Shown here in pieces: positions 34,205-47,444 of a stretch of DNA of 64,000 nt. Made by a program: the position numbers and the translations under genes. The stretch spans positions 51,671,762 through 51,735,761 of the forward strand of contig NC_053042.1 of assembly GCF_003473485.1 (NCBI RefSeq), given 5' to 3'. Numbering within the stretch: position 1 is the first letter of the stretch; each line of letters starts with the position of its first letter. Origin of the DNA: Medicago truncatula (Eukaryota > Streptophyta > Magnoliopsida > Fabales > Fabaceae). Under the pieces are notes generated by a model. The model saw nothing but the letters and a program-made list of their open reading frames with translations, made no database searches and was not told the DNA's origin.

Positions 34205-35862
34205 TATATTTTAAATTATTTTCTCTCTCACTACTAATTTACGTGTTTGATTTCTCTTTAGGTTAACCTTCTTCATTACTTTAGTTTGTTTTTAATTTGT
34301 TAAAGAATCTCATTGCCAAAACTTTAGATTATAGTATATGAGAAAACACGTGGGGAGAGATTATAAATTTTGTCATCCTAAATTCTCAAAGGTCATATTT
34401 TCCTTAACATTTTCAACCTTTATGGACTGGTAGCAGAATTTAATTACTTATTTAATTAAACAGGAATTGACTAGGAATAAGTAAATGGAATAAAAAAAAT
34501 AAAAAATGAAAGGCACGATTGTGTATGACATCAAGTTCAGTGACAGCTTCCAACCAGACAGGCTTGGAGGGAACAAAACTACATAAAAAAACATCATCAA
34601 ATATAACCATATTTTAAAAGATGATCCTCCCAAAAGAGATAAAGTTGACAAAAAAAAACTAAACGAAATGGGTCATGTAACGCATGTTCCTTTGAGTCAG
34701 GAAGATATGAGGCAGGATTTCATGAGCTTAAAAGAGATACATATGATTTAGTACATATTCCAACATCAATAATGGTATTTCCTCCTCATCATATTTGTAT
34801 ATTGTCTTCATTGCCCATCCCTTCATAACACTTTTGCCATATTCTCTTTTCTAGAATCAGATTACATGCATGTTTGGATTGCCCATGAATTTGACAAAAT
34901 TATGAGGACATTGTAATTTTATTGAAGCTCTAATGTAGATTATAAATATTTCTAACATCATTTTTGAGTAAAATGCTGGATTTTGAGAAAATTGAACCTT
35001 TTATGGACTCCTCCAAACACTCATAAATGCATTGACATTAAAACCTTTTTCCCCTCGATTTTATAATTTTTATAGAGAGACAATACAATTTCAATCTCTA
35101 TCATAAGATAAAGTTTACATTTTAAATTTATTCAATAAATAATATATTTTATCTATATTAAGAATTAAATACATTATTTATTAAATGAATCTAAAAGATC
35201 GAAGAGAGTAATATATTACATGAATAGTCAATGTATATGATTTATAATATAGACCCAATACATAAATTGTTAGTGAATCGTACTAATAATTATGATGAGA
35301 GGTGTATAGATTACTTTAGAGCATAAATTCGTGTGACCAATTTTTAGATAAATAAATCACATGAAATTATCCTACCTAATCAATGTGTGACTATATTGCC
35401 TTTATCTGTATTATTATTTGTCAATCCATATCAAAACACATTTGTCGGCAGCACATTATTTTTGTCTTGCTTTGTAAAAAGGAATTAATACAATTAAGGG
35501 TGGGAAAAACTTTACGGTAGATTATTTTAATAATAAATAAAAGTATACTACCTATCATTGAATTGAATTTTCAGTACATTAAGATGTACGGTATACTTAA
35601 AATAAAATAAAGTATGTGTGTACTTTTATTTTTTGGAACAAATACTTCCATTCCATGGATTTGGATTGTGCATGAATCTGAGAATAATTGATAAATTAAT
35701 CCGGAAAGTTGAGTAAGAGATTGTCTACAACCATATAATTTCAAAATCTATTAGAACAATTTTATAATCTGAAAGCATGCACACAGCTAGCAGTACAACA
35801 GATTCTGAATGAGGATACAAAGATTAATTTTTGTTAGCTTCTTACTTACTCAAATTAATTTG

Positions 35863-35875
35863 TTTTATAAAAAAA
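35863..35875 (+). mobile_element. Micro-retroposition scar (13 nt)
   Basis: TTTTAT plus poly(A) between 17-bp repeats TTACTCAAATTAAxTTG (35846-35862, 35876-35892; one mismatch). Confidence 0.55.
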
Positions 35876-36151
35876 TTACTCAAATTAACTTGCTAATAAA
35901 AAAGTAAAATTAACTATGTAGATTCATCAAAATAACAAGAAGTAAACATACTTCCTAACTAAATTAGCTTGTAATCACCATTGATTAAACAACAAAATTA
36001 CATTTTCTAAAGTAGAAACAAATGACTAACTTGCTCTTTTCAGTAACTTCCACTGAATTGACAAAGTAAAAAGGAAAAGAAGAATTAAATTCCTTCATTA
36101 ATCTTGAGTAATTAACATCCACTGCAACAACTTCAATAGCAGAGGCAGCCA

Positions 36152-37004
36152 TTAATAGAACTGATTTTTTCCTCCATACCAGCTGCTAAACAAAGAATGC
36201 AAATCATTAAAGCTGAACACACTACTATGTCTAGTAAAATTTTCTTCTAATGCACAAAATAATATCAACTTACTTGTTGCCTTGAAGATCATTTTTTGAG
36301 AGAGGTGGTTGTAAAAAACCGAATTTTTCTTCTTGGTATGATGATTTTCCCTACAAATAACACAAACAATTTTAGCAAATACAAAATCAAAGTGTAAACT
36401 ATAGAGTAGTACAAATATCAAGCAAATTACCTCAAAATAATTATTAGTTGCTGAAAAACCTTGTGAATAATCTACCATATTTCCTACATAATTTTGTTGG
36501 TTTGTCCCAACAACATTGTTCTGAAAAATTATGAACAACCATAAGTAACAAAAATTGTTAAAAATACTAAGAAATTAATATCAAATAATCTACCATATTT
36601 CTTACAGTTGAAAAGTCAAAGACATGAGAGCTAGCAGTGTCATGAAGAAAAGAAGGAAGGTGTTGTTGATCTTCAACAGCAATAGCATGTTGTTTATTTT
36701 CTCTAACTTTCTGTTTCTTTGTACCTTTCTTGTGTTTTTTCACTACATTGTCTTTCTCATTGAAGTAAACATCGTCATCATATGGAAGATGTGGAGGACC
36801 AGAAGAAGCATCAGAAACCATAGACAAATCTTCCACCCCTTCTTCAGAATACTCATTTGTGACTCTTTTGTCTTTGTGTTGGTTTCCATAGTACCCTTCA
36901 GTTCCACCTATGAATCTAGTGTCTTCATAAGAATGTTCAAGGTATAGAGTCCAACCTGACTCACATCCACTACTACATTCAGAATCAAATGCACTCATGT
37001 TCAT
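36152..37004 (-). CDS. SOFL: SOB FIVE-LIKE (SOFL) protein
   Basis: Plant-specific family; Arabidopsis SOB5/SOFL proteins affect cytokinin levels. Four exons on the minus strand: 36606-37004, 36431-36520, 36274-36350, 36152-36212, joining to 208 residues. The two diagnostic SOFL motifs are both present: SECSSGCESGWTLYLEHS (residues 8-25) and EEGVEDLSMVSDASSGPPH (54-72). A Lys-rich stretch near residue 90 (KKHKKGTKKQK) could be a nuclear localisation signal. The C-terminus ends FNDLHSLFSSWYGGKNQFY, a conserved tail of longer family members as I recall. The exon 1 donor is placed at ACT|GTAAGA; an in-frame alternative 9 nt later at ATG|GTAGAT is possible. Confidence 0.9.
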
Positions 37005-37788
37005 TTTTCAATTCTTTCTACCTATAGATTCTAGTATATAGAAAAGAGTTTTCTACTTTTCTAGTGTATGATGAAATTAAGAAAGACTAGGTACATGTAA
37101 TAAAAGAGTGAAAACAATGGAACATTTTATTAACGTTGTTGATAGTGTTTGATTTTGGAGTTGAGCAAGTTGGATAAAAAACCAAAGAAATCATTTTGTC
37201 TTTTATTGCTTTCGTTTGGTGGATGAAAAGTTGGATAAACTTGCACAGACTTCAAGACTCAAAAAATACCGATAGACTAACCACTAGGAAAGTCTTAAAC
37301 GCTAGCAATGAAAGTTTAATCTACGCTCTTGTATAATTTCAACTAATTTTTAATAGTGAATTAACCTATGTAATAATTTTACCTGCATTGTTTTAAAAAG
37401 TTTAATGATAAAACTCACGTTGCATAATGAGTTCGTGTTAAAGAGTTTTACATCACATAAAAAATAACCTAAAATATAAGTGTAACAATTCTTGCTTTAC
37501 AAGTTGATTTTATGAAATCTTATTAGACTCAATCATAATTTTTAAGATAGTATCAAAGTTTATATTAATTAAGATTCATTGAATCACCTGTAAATTTCTG
37601 CAATTAAACCATCTACATAATTTATGTCCACCAAACAAACCCAATTATGTTGTTGCATCCAAACACATGAAATCTATTTAGGATTTTATCATCTAAATTG
37701 TATTTATCGTTAATTTTGTCTTTATTCTAATGTGTATTAGAATGAATCAAAAAATGGCAGTTGTGTGTGTTATAATGGGTGCATGTAA

Positions 37789-37811
37789 GAGAGAGAGAGA
37801 GAGAGAGAGAG
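37789..37811. repeat. (GA)n microsatellite
   Basis: About 11 GA units upstream of the SOFL gene. Confidence 0.9.
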
Positions 37812-40058
37812 TTGAATCACACCATACCCCATTCATTCACATGCTAGACAGCGAGGCACTGTGTACCCTCTTAACAAAACAGAGTACACGTCCATTTCCA
37901 TTCTTCAGTCTACTATTGACACCTATCATATAGTACCAGCTATGTATTATCCTAATTTTAAGGAAGAATATTTTAAAATTAATTTAAATGGTTAGTGATG
38001 AACTGAAGGGTCAATAATGCTCCAATAAAAAGATTTGATAAGGTACATTACAAACCTGATTCGCAGCACAAATAAGGAAAAAAACATATCATGCTATTTT
38101 GAATATAAACGGTGCATAGTGTTTGGCATAGTATGTGGTTTATTTCATGTGACTCATTAATTATGTGACGTGGTTAAAAGATAGCACTAGAGAAATAGAA
38201 TCCATTCCTCTTGTTGTGTTGTATAGTCTCTACAGCTGTACTGGTACATTACCAATATCACCATTTATGCATATAGGTGATTAAGATCTTAAGCATGCAT
38301 GTGTTTGGTTCTATGGTAAAAAAGTAGAGTCTTCCTTTAAAAAAATAGATTTTTTTTCGTGTGTGTGGAAGGTGGAAATATAGAGCGGATAATATGAGTG
38401 GTAGAATGTGAAAAAAAAAAATTTAGGGCACGGTGCAGTTGACTGGGATTTTATTAATCCACATGCAATCAGATACCAAATCCTATAGCATCAACAACAA
38501 AGTCATGTGCACATAATTCTTAGAATAATCACTATCCAAATAGAATTCGAAATAGGATTTTATAACAATCATATTTTTTTAGTTTGAATTCAAACTCATG
38601 ATCGTTAATTAAAAGAAATAACAATCATCTCGTTCGAACATTTTTGGATCAATGAGATAGAATCTTAAAAGAAATAATCATATTGAAAAGATAATGAACT
38701 GATTCAATAAACTCTCCAGATAAAAAGCAATTAACCAACTAAGTTTTAACCGACTCTATCAAACTAACAAAATCTACATGCATACTGTAATAGCATACAG
38801 TTCTATTTCACAATTTATTTATAATTACTACTTTTGAAATATCAATCATTGTTTTAGTGCTAAAATATTAATCATTTTAAACTAATCAATGGCGAGTTTA
38901 TACTAGATGAATTTACCGTGGATAAGGATAAATTATCTAATAGCAAATTAGTTCATCACAATTTTCATGGTTTCTTACGGCGGAATTGATAAACACAACG
39001 CTAAGCAAACATACACAGATGATTTTATAACGCGTTGAGTTAAAAAAATAATAATTAAGATTTAATGTGATCTTGAAGAAAAATGTAGAGCATAATTTTT
39101 TTTTTCTTTGGAATTTTAGTGGCTCAATAGAAGTGTCAATGATGGTTGATTTCATTGATAAGAAATTTACTCGTGTCTTGTAAGACTGTGCATTCAACTA
39201 CAATAATCAGGATAATGACTTCTATAGTGAGAAATTTGTAAATACATTTGTTGTCACTTGTTGAGTGTTAAGACAAATCCTGATATATGTCAATCTATGA
39301 ATGCCAACTCGCCTAAACTTTTTTATTATCAAAGTGGCTCAATAAAAACATCTCACATATTTAAGTGTTTTGAACTAATTCATGGCCTCACCCAACAAGA
39401 CAACATGGTCCAATATGCACAATGATGCTCGAGTCATCATGGATGCACAATGTAACCACAATGTATCGCTCTGAGCCGAATTAGGACCCTCTGGCTATCC
39501 ACTCAACTTTTATATTGGATTCATCTCGTAATGAAATATATGTTTATCATTCAGTTAAAATCTCCATACTATATAAAATCTTCCCTAGTTTGAGAGTTTG
39601 ATTCCTTGCATTGCACCTCCATCGCATACTTTATAAAAACACTCCTCCGATGAACTACCATTATCCTCCATTGCACCTCAACAACTACATGTGTCACCAC
39701 GAGGTCATCTATGGATTAGTCAATAATAAGAATAATGTATGTTTATATGTTTTAATCTCAATTTAAAACTCTAAAAAGTATACTCTATAAAGATCAAACT
39801 ACAACCAGTAGCAGAGTCAGAAAAAAAAAAAAAAAAAAAAACTTAGGTGGACCACCAAAATAAATACAACATTTATGTTGTAGTAAACATTAAACATAAA
39901 ATTGATCATAAAAATTAAACTACATATCTTTAAAGTTAAAAATAATTATCTACTCATTCCAAATAATTTGAAATCATCAATAATAAAATACAATTAATAC
40001 TTACAATAATTTCTCATTCAATATAAATTGCCATGCTACCATTTATAACTAATGTCTT

Positions 40059-40072
40059 TTTTTTTTTAAGAA
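40059..40072 (-). mobile_element. Micro-retroposition scar (14 nt)
   Basis: Poly(T) plus AAGAA between perfect 12-bp copies of AACTAATGTCTT (40047-40058, 40073-40084). Minus-strand reading TTCTT plus poly(A), like the LINE end at 10477. Confidence 0.65.
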
Positions 40073-40474
40073 AACTAATGTCTTGAAATTAATATATTTA
40101 TACATTCCATATTTTCCAACACTCATTTTATCTCAATATATCTATTTCTATCACATTACCAACATACCACTTATTCTCTTTATCTCATCATATCGCTAGG
40201 TCTATACACTCATTTGTGTTGTTCAGAAACATTTTCCTATTTAACCAAATTGATTTCTAAAATACAACTTTTTCATTTATTATGGGACGAGGGAGTAAAA
40301 AGGGTTTGAATAGAGTTGCCTACATCTATTGTCCAATAACTTGAAAAGGATTAATGACTAAAAAAATCTATGAAAAAATATTGCAAAAGAAAGTGTTGAA
40401 TTGAATTCACGGAAAAACAAAATGACTGAATGTTGTACTGGTACACGTGACGGTGGTCAAATAAAAGTAGTACT

Positions 40475-40495
40475 CCTTCCAAAAAAAAAAAAAAA
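40475..40495 (+). mobile_element. Micro-retroposition scar (about 21 nt)
   Basis: CCTTCC plus poly(A) between copies of AAAAGTAGTACT (40463-40474, 40496-40507). The A part of the repeat is ambiguous; GTAGTACT is the secure core. Confidence 0.65.
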
Positions 40496-40538
40496 AAAAG
40501 TAGTACTGCACCGTACTAATGAGAAGACCATTAAGAAT

Positions 40539-40556
40539 TTTTTTTTGAAGCAAGAA
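40539..40556 (-). mobile_element. Micro-retroposition scar (18 nt)
   Basis: Poly(T) plus GAAGCAAGAA between perfect 15-bp copies of AAGACCATTAAGAAT (40524-40538, 40557-40571). Minus-strand reading TTCTTGCTTC plus poly(A). Confidence 0.75.
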
Positions 40557-40582
40557 AAGACCATTAAGAATGGAGAGAATTT

Positions 40583-40931
40583 CATGTGACCATCTGGACA
40601 ATTAAGAATTTGTATGGCTCTATATACATTTGGGTTATCTGGAATGTGAGAAATAACATATTATTTAAAAATAAGGAAAGCGATGTTCATATGCTAATCA
40701 AAGTTAAACTTCACTCTTTTTAGTGAATGAAGGCGGCACATGTCAATTTTACCTTAAGTTTTCATATTTGGTGGTCGAACCCTTTTGCTTGTTTGGGTGT
40801 CGGCTAACCTTCGATTGTTTTTCTATTTTGTGGTTACCTTGTAAATCCTAGAGGTCTTTTTGGCACTCCTTATGCTAAGATGATCTTCTTTTGATGTTCA
40901 TATATATCCCATTTTTACTTGTTAAAAAAAA
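40583..40931 (+). mobile_element. LINE 3' end (5'-truncated)
   Basis: Plus-strand translation at about 40624-40720 gives YIWVIWNVRNNILFKNKESD then VKLHSF. A following frame gives HVNFTLSFHIWWSNPFACLG. Both belong to the C-terminus of plant L1-type polyproteins, separated by stops. The 3' end is ACTTGTT plus poly(A) at 40931. AATGGAGAGAATTT before and AATGGAGAATTT after look like a target duplication with a 2-bp slip. About 350 bp remain of a roughly 6-kb element. Confidence 0.8.
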
Positions 40932-41563
40932 TGGAGAATTTGGTTATCTTGTTTTTTTTTTTTTTGTTTCTCTTCATTTACCCAAAAATATATATATTTA
41001 GCTAATACAATTTTTTTAATGATAGGAAAATGATTTTTTCTTTTAAATAATAATATGCAGGAGTGAAAGAATAAGTGTAGGGTAAATTTTTCTGGGTCAA
41101 AAGCTTGACCATTACTTAGACCAAAAGAGTGAATATGCAGACCAATCTAATTTCCATAGGGCCATTTTGAGTTGATTTGCAAATTTGCTATTAGATTTCT
41201 TAATCAACAAGGTGAGTGTCTAAATAATATCTTTACAATCTTTTGTACCATCCGAAAGTACATCTCTAGACAAATTATGTCGTCCAAAAGTACACTTTCA
41301 AAGTTGTTTATTATTTTTACTCAATATATCATGTCAAAAAGTTCATTTACTTAATGTATGCGCTTAACCTTAAACAACAGATAATCTATAATATGCAAAG
41401 AGTATATAACTTTTAGCAAGTCTTCCTACAACTATTTCAAATTTGCAATAACCTGTCACTCTTCTGCACAGCCTTTTTGTGTAGATATACTAGAAACTTT
41501 GAGATTGGGAACAGTAATTTGTCAACAAAATTAATGTTGTTCTTTTGAAATAAATGAGTGCAT

Positions 41564-44500
41564 TTATGCTGAAGGGAAAAATCTGTTCAGATTCATAGGC
41601 AATCCATAGAACTCATCACTTCTGATATCCTGATTGAAGGTCCTGAATTTTTCCCACCAGTGTCTCCCACTGTCACGGTGAGTTGAGGCGTGTTCACGAC
41701 TCATAGTGGCATCCAAGAAGTAAGCAACTATAATTGCCACAGTTGCTGGAGATGAGAAAATCACTTGCACTATATTGTTGAACTGCATATTGTGAGAAAA
41801 TCAGAATAAGAATCAAAGATGGTTATACTTATAGCAAGAGGAAACTTGTCGTGTAAGATATATGTGTACCGAAGTGGATCCAGTATGAGCAGGGCCATGT
41901 CCAGATAGTGTGAGATATTCGAGGAAATATTGTGGAACAGATAGACCTATGAAGAGAGAAAAGCCGACAATGAACATTGATCTGTAGCTGTTTAGATTGC
42001 AAAACTGAAGAAAACCAAGTCCAGCTGAAGCTGCTCATCACAGAAGAAACATGACATTCAAATCAGAAAGAATTTGACATTTTAAAGGAACAAAACAATG
42101 CAATGCATGAAAATAGTATTGTAAATACATTTTACATGTCAAGTTTCATTGAAATCACTAATTTGTTTTTTGGTTTCTGGTTCATCAAATTCTCAGTTCT
42201 TGCAGACCAACATAAGGATGATATAATTATTATCTCTAAGTGATATGAAATTATAATTGATAACGAATAAATCATACATACCGACATAGGCAAAGAGAAC
42301 ACAATACACGGCTGCTACTATTGGCAATGGTATTGCAGCAATCACTGCTCCAAATTTACCTGATTTATAAACCCGGATACAGTAAGAAATTAGGCACACA
42401 TGAAAAGACAAGCTAGTTTAAGTTTTAATCACTTGAATACTCTCATTCACTATATCATAAATGTGAGAACAATGTTGTGGTCATTTTATTTTGTTTCATT
42501 CTGTTTCACTTATTCAGATATTCCAACCAATCCATAGGAATGAACAAATTGTTTCATACAAACACATGAAAAGTGTTTCACTTTTATCAGTAATAATACA
42601 TTAGAATGCTCAGAAATTCACAGAAGGGAATGAAATGTAATACCAAATATAGAGAAGAAAAGCATGAATCCAGCTGACATTTGAATGACTCTACGACTCC
42701 CAACACGTGTTAGACCCAACAGTCCTGCATTTTGACTAAAAGGAAAGACAAATGTCATTAATATACTCAACAAGCGATTGTAAAAAACAAATTATCCAAG
42801 GTCAAAGACACTTAATAACAATCAAGAACATAGCTTAAGAACTATTTGACAATAGCTAGTGAGAAGAGGGCAACAAAATGTACACTGATGCGGTGGATCC
42901 AGTTGCTGCGCCAAACATGGCATTCAGAAGAGTGCCTATACCCTAAATCATCAAACTTCAACACATGAGTCTAATTATCAAGAAGTAATAAATGAGCTTG
43001 TAAATGTATTTTAAAAAAAAAATGATATAGTACCAGCCAGCCAACACCACGGCTAAGTACAGAAGGTGGAATATGTGTTGCACCACCAAATCTTGATGCA
43101 GCGATGAATGTCCCAGTTGACTGTTACAAGAGATTGAAAAGGGTAAAATGAATATCAAAGTATAGCCAAATGGAAACTAAAAAATTAAACATACACCTTC
43201 TACTTAGAAATAGCCAGATTACAATATGCGGATATAAAAAAGAACATGATTGTTCACAATTCACAGAGAACTTTTGCAACTCAAAATGTCTAGTCCACAA
43301 TGCCATATTAATCATGGCACACTTTGTCATATACAAAATATTGTTACTGTGATCGTTATATCCGAAAATGTATAACAACGATCCCCACACAAGTTAGTCT
43401 ATATTTATAAAGAAAATGAAATATTAAAACAAACCTCTACAATTGCAACAAGAGAAGCAGCAATCATTGCAAAAATATCACCGACATTGAAAGTAGGGCT
43501 CCCCCATTGAAATGGATATGGAACTCTTATCCTGCATAGATGTACAGAAAGCTCATTCAAATGGATACATTCCACAGAGAAGTAAGAGGTGCAAAGAACA
43601 TATTCAGCTCCTAATAAAATTTAGTTGTAAACATAATATATCTCTGTCTAGTTGATGCTTTGGAGCCTAAGATATCATCTATTATGTCACAAAATATTAT
43701 TACACATTGACATTCTTTGTGAGCACTGAATGACTATAGAAAACACAGCAGGGCTACCAAGACTGACCAAGGAGCAGCAGTAATTAACCCAGATCGGTCA
43801 GTACGGCAACTGAATTGAGTACTTAATGGTCTTTTGTTATATACACCAGCCGCAGTCAAAATTTCAGCAAATGCCCATGCAATTCCAATCGTGACTATGA
43901 TTGCAAATCGGTCGACTCCTCTTGATTTAATCTTCTGTGGAATATACTGCAAGGACATTGGTTTAACCAAAAAGTGGAAAGAACATCAATTTCAAAAGTT
44001 GAGCTGTTTTCATATATAACATGCACAAATAAGATTTATATTTTCTTGCATAACCACCATTCAAACCTCCTACTTTAATTTTTTTATTCAAGGGACGCTA
44101 AGTCAAGTGAAATTACATAGATAGAAATGTCACATAGAAGCATGTCTAGCATATCACTGAGTAATTTACAAGGTAAGAGTTGGTGTAATATGCTAAAAAA
44201 ATGAGAGCTTTGTATTTTCTGTTTTGTTATATTGTTGCTACTCAAATATTCAAAAGGACTTAATTAAAGATGTTGAAGGAGATAGAGGGGTAAATAAAGT
44301 AACATACCTGAGAGAGGATGACCAGAATAACCAATGCAGGAAGACCAATCTCAACACAATCTGCCAACTACAGGAATCAGTAAACCAAAAGAATATGTTG
44401 TTAAATAAATGATCATTAGGCGAAAGATATTTAGCACGAATAGCCATAAAAAAAAAAAGAAGAAGAAGAGAAATGTGTTTACCCTTGGAAAGCCTATCAC

Positions 44501-45468
44501 AAAGAGTCCTAGACCAGTTAGAGTTACAAGGGGAACAGCACTGAGAGGGCTGAAAAACCTGCAATATGAATAAATACATTAAATATAATTTAGTATTTGA
44601 GTTATTCTACTACCAAAACTAGAACTGATTTCATCAAAGAAGCTAAATGCATTAAAAGACACTATGAAATTTCATATGCATATTCTACCTTCCAAAAATT
44701 CCCCAGAATCCAAAAAATCCAATCATTCCTTGAACAAAAGAAGCAATAAGCAATGCCCCTTGAATAGCTCTCATGGATTGCTTAAACCTCTGAAAAATGA
44801 AACCAAGAACAAATTAACACTATTCTCCAAGCTAATGAAAACTAGAACAGCATGGTTACACAGACAGACCTGACGAGGATTAAGGAATACACTCATTCTG
44901 GAAGAGAATGCCACAGAAATAGCTGGAATAATGAAAGCAAAAGATGCTCCTATAACCACTGGGAGCCTAGTTCCAAGCCATGTCTGCAACAGAGTGTTGA
45001 TTCCAGCAACAAAAAGCAGTGTTTGAATCATTTCAGCTTTTTCCACCTACAGTTTTCACTCAAAACAAAACAAAAATAAAAACTGAGTTTCAAATCCAAA
45101 TAACAAAAAAAAGAAGAAAAATAAATCATCAAGAAAAAGTTAAAAAAAAGTTGATGATTACATTGCCACCACCCATCAAAGGAACAAGAATAGTGGAAAC
45201 AATGACAATGGTTCCAAGCATTACAAGGTAGTGTTGAAACCCAAGAAAAATCCCTTCAGCTGCAAATGCAATAAAAACATGGAAAACAAAACCAAAGTTT
45301 AAAACTTTATCACAAACGAAAAATGGGTATTACATGAAAAGCAAATTACAACAAAATGGGTTACTTACGCCATGAAGGTGAGCTCCTAACACAGCAATCA
45401 ACAGTAAGTTGTTCTTTGACAGGATGAGGTTGAAAATGATCAACTTTACCACTTTCACCAGCTGCCAT
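41564..45468 (-). CDS. NAT: Nucleobase-ascorbate transporter (NAT/NCS2 family)
   Basis: Membrane symporter family for xanthine, uric acid, uracil and related bases; exact substrate unknown. Fourteen exons on the minus strand: 45369-45468, 45162-45259, 44870-45046, 44689-44789, 44483-44558, 44308-44367, 43768-43946, 43435-43531, 43034-43120, 42884-42942, 42644-42735, 42282-42359, 41870-42030, 41564-41782. All are GT-AG and in phase, giving 527 residues, normal for plant NATs. Diagnostics: the QH motif in TM1 (GFQHYLVMLG, residues 42-43) and the NAT signature QNAGLLGLTR (346-355). Also seen: GINTLLQTWLGTRLPVVIGA, SCRTDRSGLITAAPW, and the tail FYGLPMNLNRFFP shared by plant members. The N-terminus HPVKEQLTVDCCVRSSPSW is typical and cytosolic. 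It looks fully intact. The start is the first ATG of the only suitable exon. Confidence 0.96.
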
Positions 45469-46739
45469 TGTTTCTCTTTCACTCTGTTTTTCTTAGGCAA
45501 TGTTTCTAGTTATAGAGCAGAGAATAAAAAGAAGGTGAGTGTACTATTTTCTAGAGAGAGAAAGAGTGGAAATGATGAGGAAGTTGGCAGGAACGTTGTG
45601 ACTATAAGGAGATGTTTTTTGCAAATGAGAAATGTGTCATTATGGTTTGTTTGGTTGGTACTCCTAATTCCAATACTACCACTACTTCTTTGTTTTGTCT
45701 TTTTCTATTGTCCTTAATCCTTAATAATCCTATGTTGTTTTGTTTGTTGGATTAATTTGTTCTTACAAGGGTCAAATGGTCAATTGTTGGAACACCAAAC
45801 GTAGAATATTGATGCCAATATAATCATGTCCATTGTTCACAATCTTTGCATGTTGTCTCATTTTCAATTATCTTTTTGAGTATTGGTTGTAGTTTCTTTT
45901 CGAGCAAGGCATTTTGTTTCCTATGATAAAGCTGCGCCATAATCTCAATTAAAAAAGGGGTTATAAGACCTTGGTAGTAACGCATAACAGTTTTCATAAC
46001 TATTCCTTAAAAATAAAAATAAAAAAAGGTATCCATAAGACTATGGTATACAGTATTTTTCTTAATTTAATGTACTATCTCTATCCTTAAATACAGGAGT
46101 AATCTTGTTCGTTAAATTGCGGAAATTAAAAATTGGTATTGTATTTTTTAGCTTAATGAGTCTAGTAGCAACTCGCATATTCTAAAACTTTGTTTGAGAG
46201 TTCCGAGAGGAAAAGAGATTAGAGAGAAAAATAGAGAAATTTTTTAAATTTTTTGAGAGGGTGTTTTTGTAGAGAATGATAAATAATATTTACGATTAAT
46301 ATAATTTTATTTTTGAAAACATAGGTCGGATTTGGAAAATTTACTCAATCCCCCTAAAACCCTCCAAACTTATTCTTCAATACAATTTTTTAGTTCCTCC
46401 AAATTAAAATGATTTTGTATATTGAAGAAAACTAATTAAACCTCCAGAGCCCCTCCTAAAAGTCTGAACTATTTCAACTTCTTTCTTCCTTTTTGTTCTC
46501 CCTTCCACTCCTTACAAAACTCTCAAACAGAGCCTAAATGTTAAAAATTGAGAAAATACGAGTTCAAACTTGTAATTCAATATATCAAATGTCGTTGTAT
46601 TTTATCGTATGAGTTGTATTTTCGCTGTAACATTGGTATTGTATTTCTGATTTTATTATAATTAATAATTTATTTTACTTATTTATCAATTCATGCGCTT
46701 AAAAATATTTGAGATCCAATACAAAAGAAAGGATGAGAA

Positions 46740-46762
46740 CTTGACAAAAAAAAAAAAAAAAA
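46740..46762 (+). mobile_element. Possible micro-retroposition scar
   Basis: CTTGAC plus poly(A) between GATGAGAA copies (46732-46739, 46763-46770). Only 8 bp of repeat, so weaker than the others. Confidence 0.4.
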
Positions 46763-46852
46763 GATGAGAAAATTTATCAATAGTGTAGTATTTTCAAAAT
46801 AGTTTTTGCGTATCTAAAAAAGACTTTGGTGTTATCAATAGTTTTTCCGTTT

Positions 46853-46866
46853 CCTTACAAAAAAAA
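46853..46866 (+). mobile_element. Micro-retroposition scar (14 nt)
   Basis: CCTTAC plus eight A between perfect 16-bp copies of AATAGTTTTTCCGTTT (46837-46852, 46867-46882). Confidence 0.75.
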
Positions 46867-46912
46867 AATAGTTTTTCCGTTTAAAAAAGAATTAATATGC
46901 ATCACACTTTTT

Positions 46913-46931
46913 CTTGTTCAAAAAAATAAAA
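46913..46931 (+). mobile_element. Micro-retroposition scar (19 nt)
   Basis: CTTGTTC plus an A-rich tail between perfect 19-bp copies of AATATGCATCACACTTTTT (46894-46912, 46932-46950). CTTGTT-A resembles the 3' end of the LINE at 40931. Confidence 0.78.
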
Positions 46932-47270
46932 AATATGCATCACACTTTTTATTTAAAAAGAATTACATAAGTTTCGCCTTTCATTTTTCATGCCTTACAG
47001 TCGTTCTCATACGGCAACCACCTATACACATATAGCCATATATCTCTGTCAGTCAAAACTTTATTCAGTTGAAAGTTTTATGTTTTTTGTCATATACGGT
47101 TGCAAAAGAAAGAAAGTTTTGAAGAATATATAGGATGAACCTCCTGATAGGGAAAACAAAAGAGATATAAATGAAGGAAACGTTTAACCAGAAGAGTGTG
47201 TGCATTAACTTCACTTTTCCCCTTTGGATGTAAAGGGGACATCCAGGCATTTGTAACAAAATAAAAATAA

Positions 47271-47444
47271 GAGAAATGTCAACGAGTATTTCGGGGCACT
47301 TCTAAGCATTTTAAATAGTAAGTTTTTAATAAAAAAATATGTATTGAATGCATTGAAAATTGCAATAGTTAACTTTTTAAAACAATAATTACTAAATATG
47401 GGATGCTTAAAGAGTACCACAGGGGCACTCGTTAACAAGACCCT
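47271..47444. mobile_element. Small Mutator-like MITE
   Basis: Left GAGAAATGTCAACGAGTAT and right complement ACTCGTTAACAAGACCCT form TIRs, with GGGGCAC inside each end. The flanks share an AATAAAAATAA tract, so a 9-bp duplication is plausible but not unique in this A-rich context. Confidence 0.55.

Larger units (their letters stand above)
32477..36150. other. Intergenic, 3.7 kb, no gene recognised
   Basis: AT-rich. It contains one Stowaway-type MITE (33918-34204) and two micro-insertions listed separately. No other feature could be supported; short frames such as 34448-34651 have no recognisable content. Confidence 0.5.
37005..40582. other. Intergenic, 3.6 kb, no gene recognised
   Basis: AT-rich with a GA microsatellite (37789-37811), a long poly(A) near 39820 and several micro-insertions. 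A possible right end of a Stowaway MITE (GGGACGAGGGAGTA) lies at about 40285, with an uncertain left end near 39952. Confidence 0.45.
45469..47270. other. Intergenic with Tourist-like MITE at about 46188-46531
   Basis: No gene. ACTTTGTTTGAGAGTTCCGAG at about 46188 and the complementary ACAAAACTCTCAAACAGAGCC ending near 46531 look like Tourist/PIF terminal repeats, with TAA on both sides. The rest is AT-rich and includes two clear micro-insertions. Confidence 0.5.

Noticed and set aside
36624-36947. 107-codon plus-strand frame
   Set aside because: Antisense shadow of SOFL exon 1.
39952-40289. Stowaway MITE
   Set aside because: Right end GGGACGAGGGAGTA is good but no complementary left end could be confirmed.
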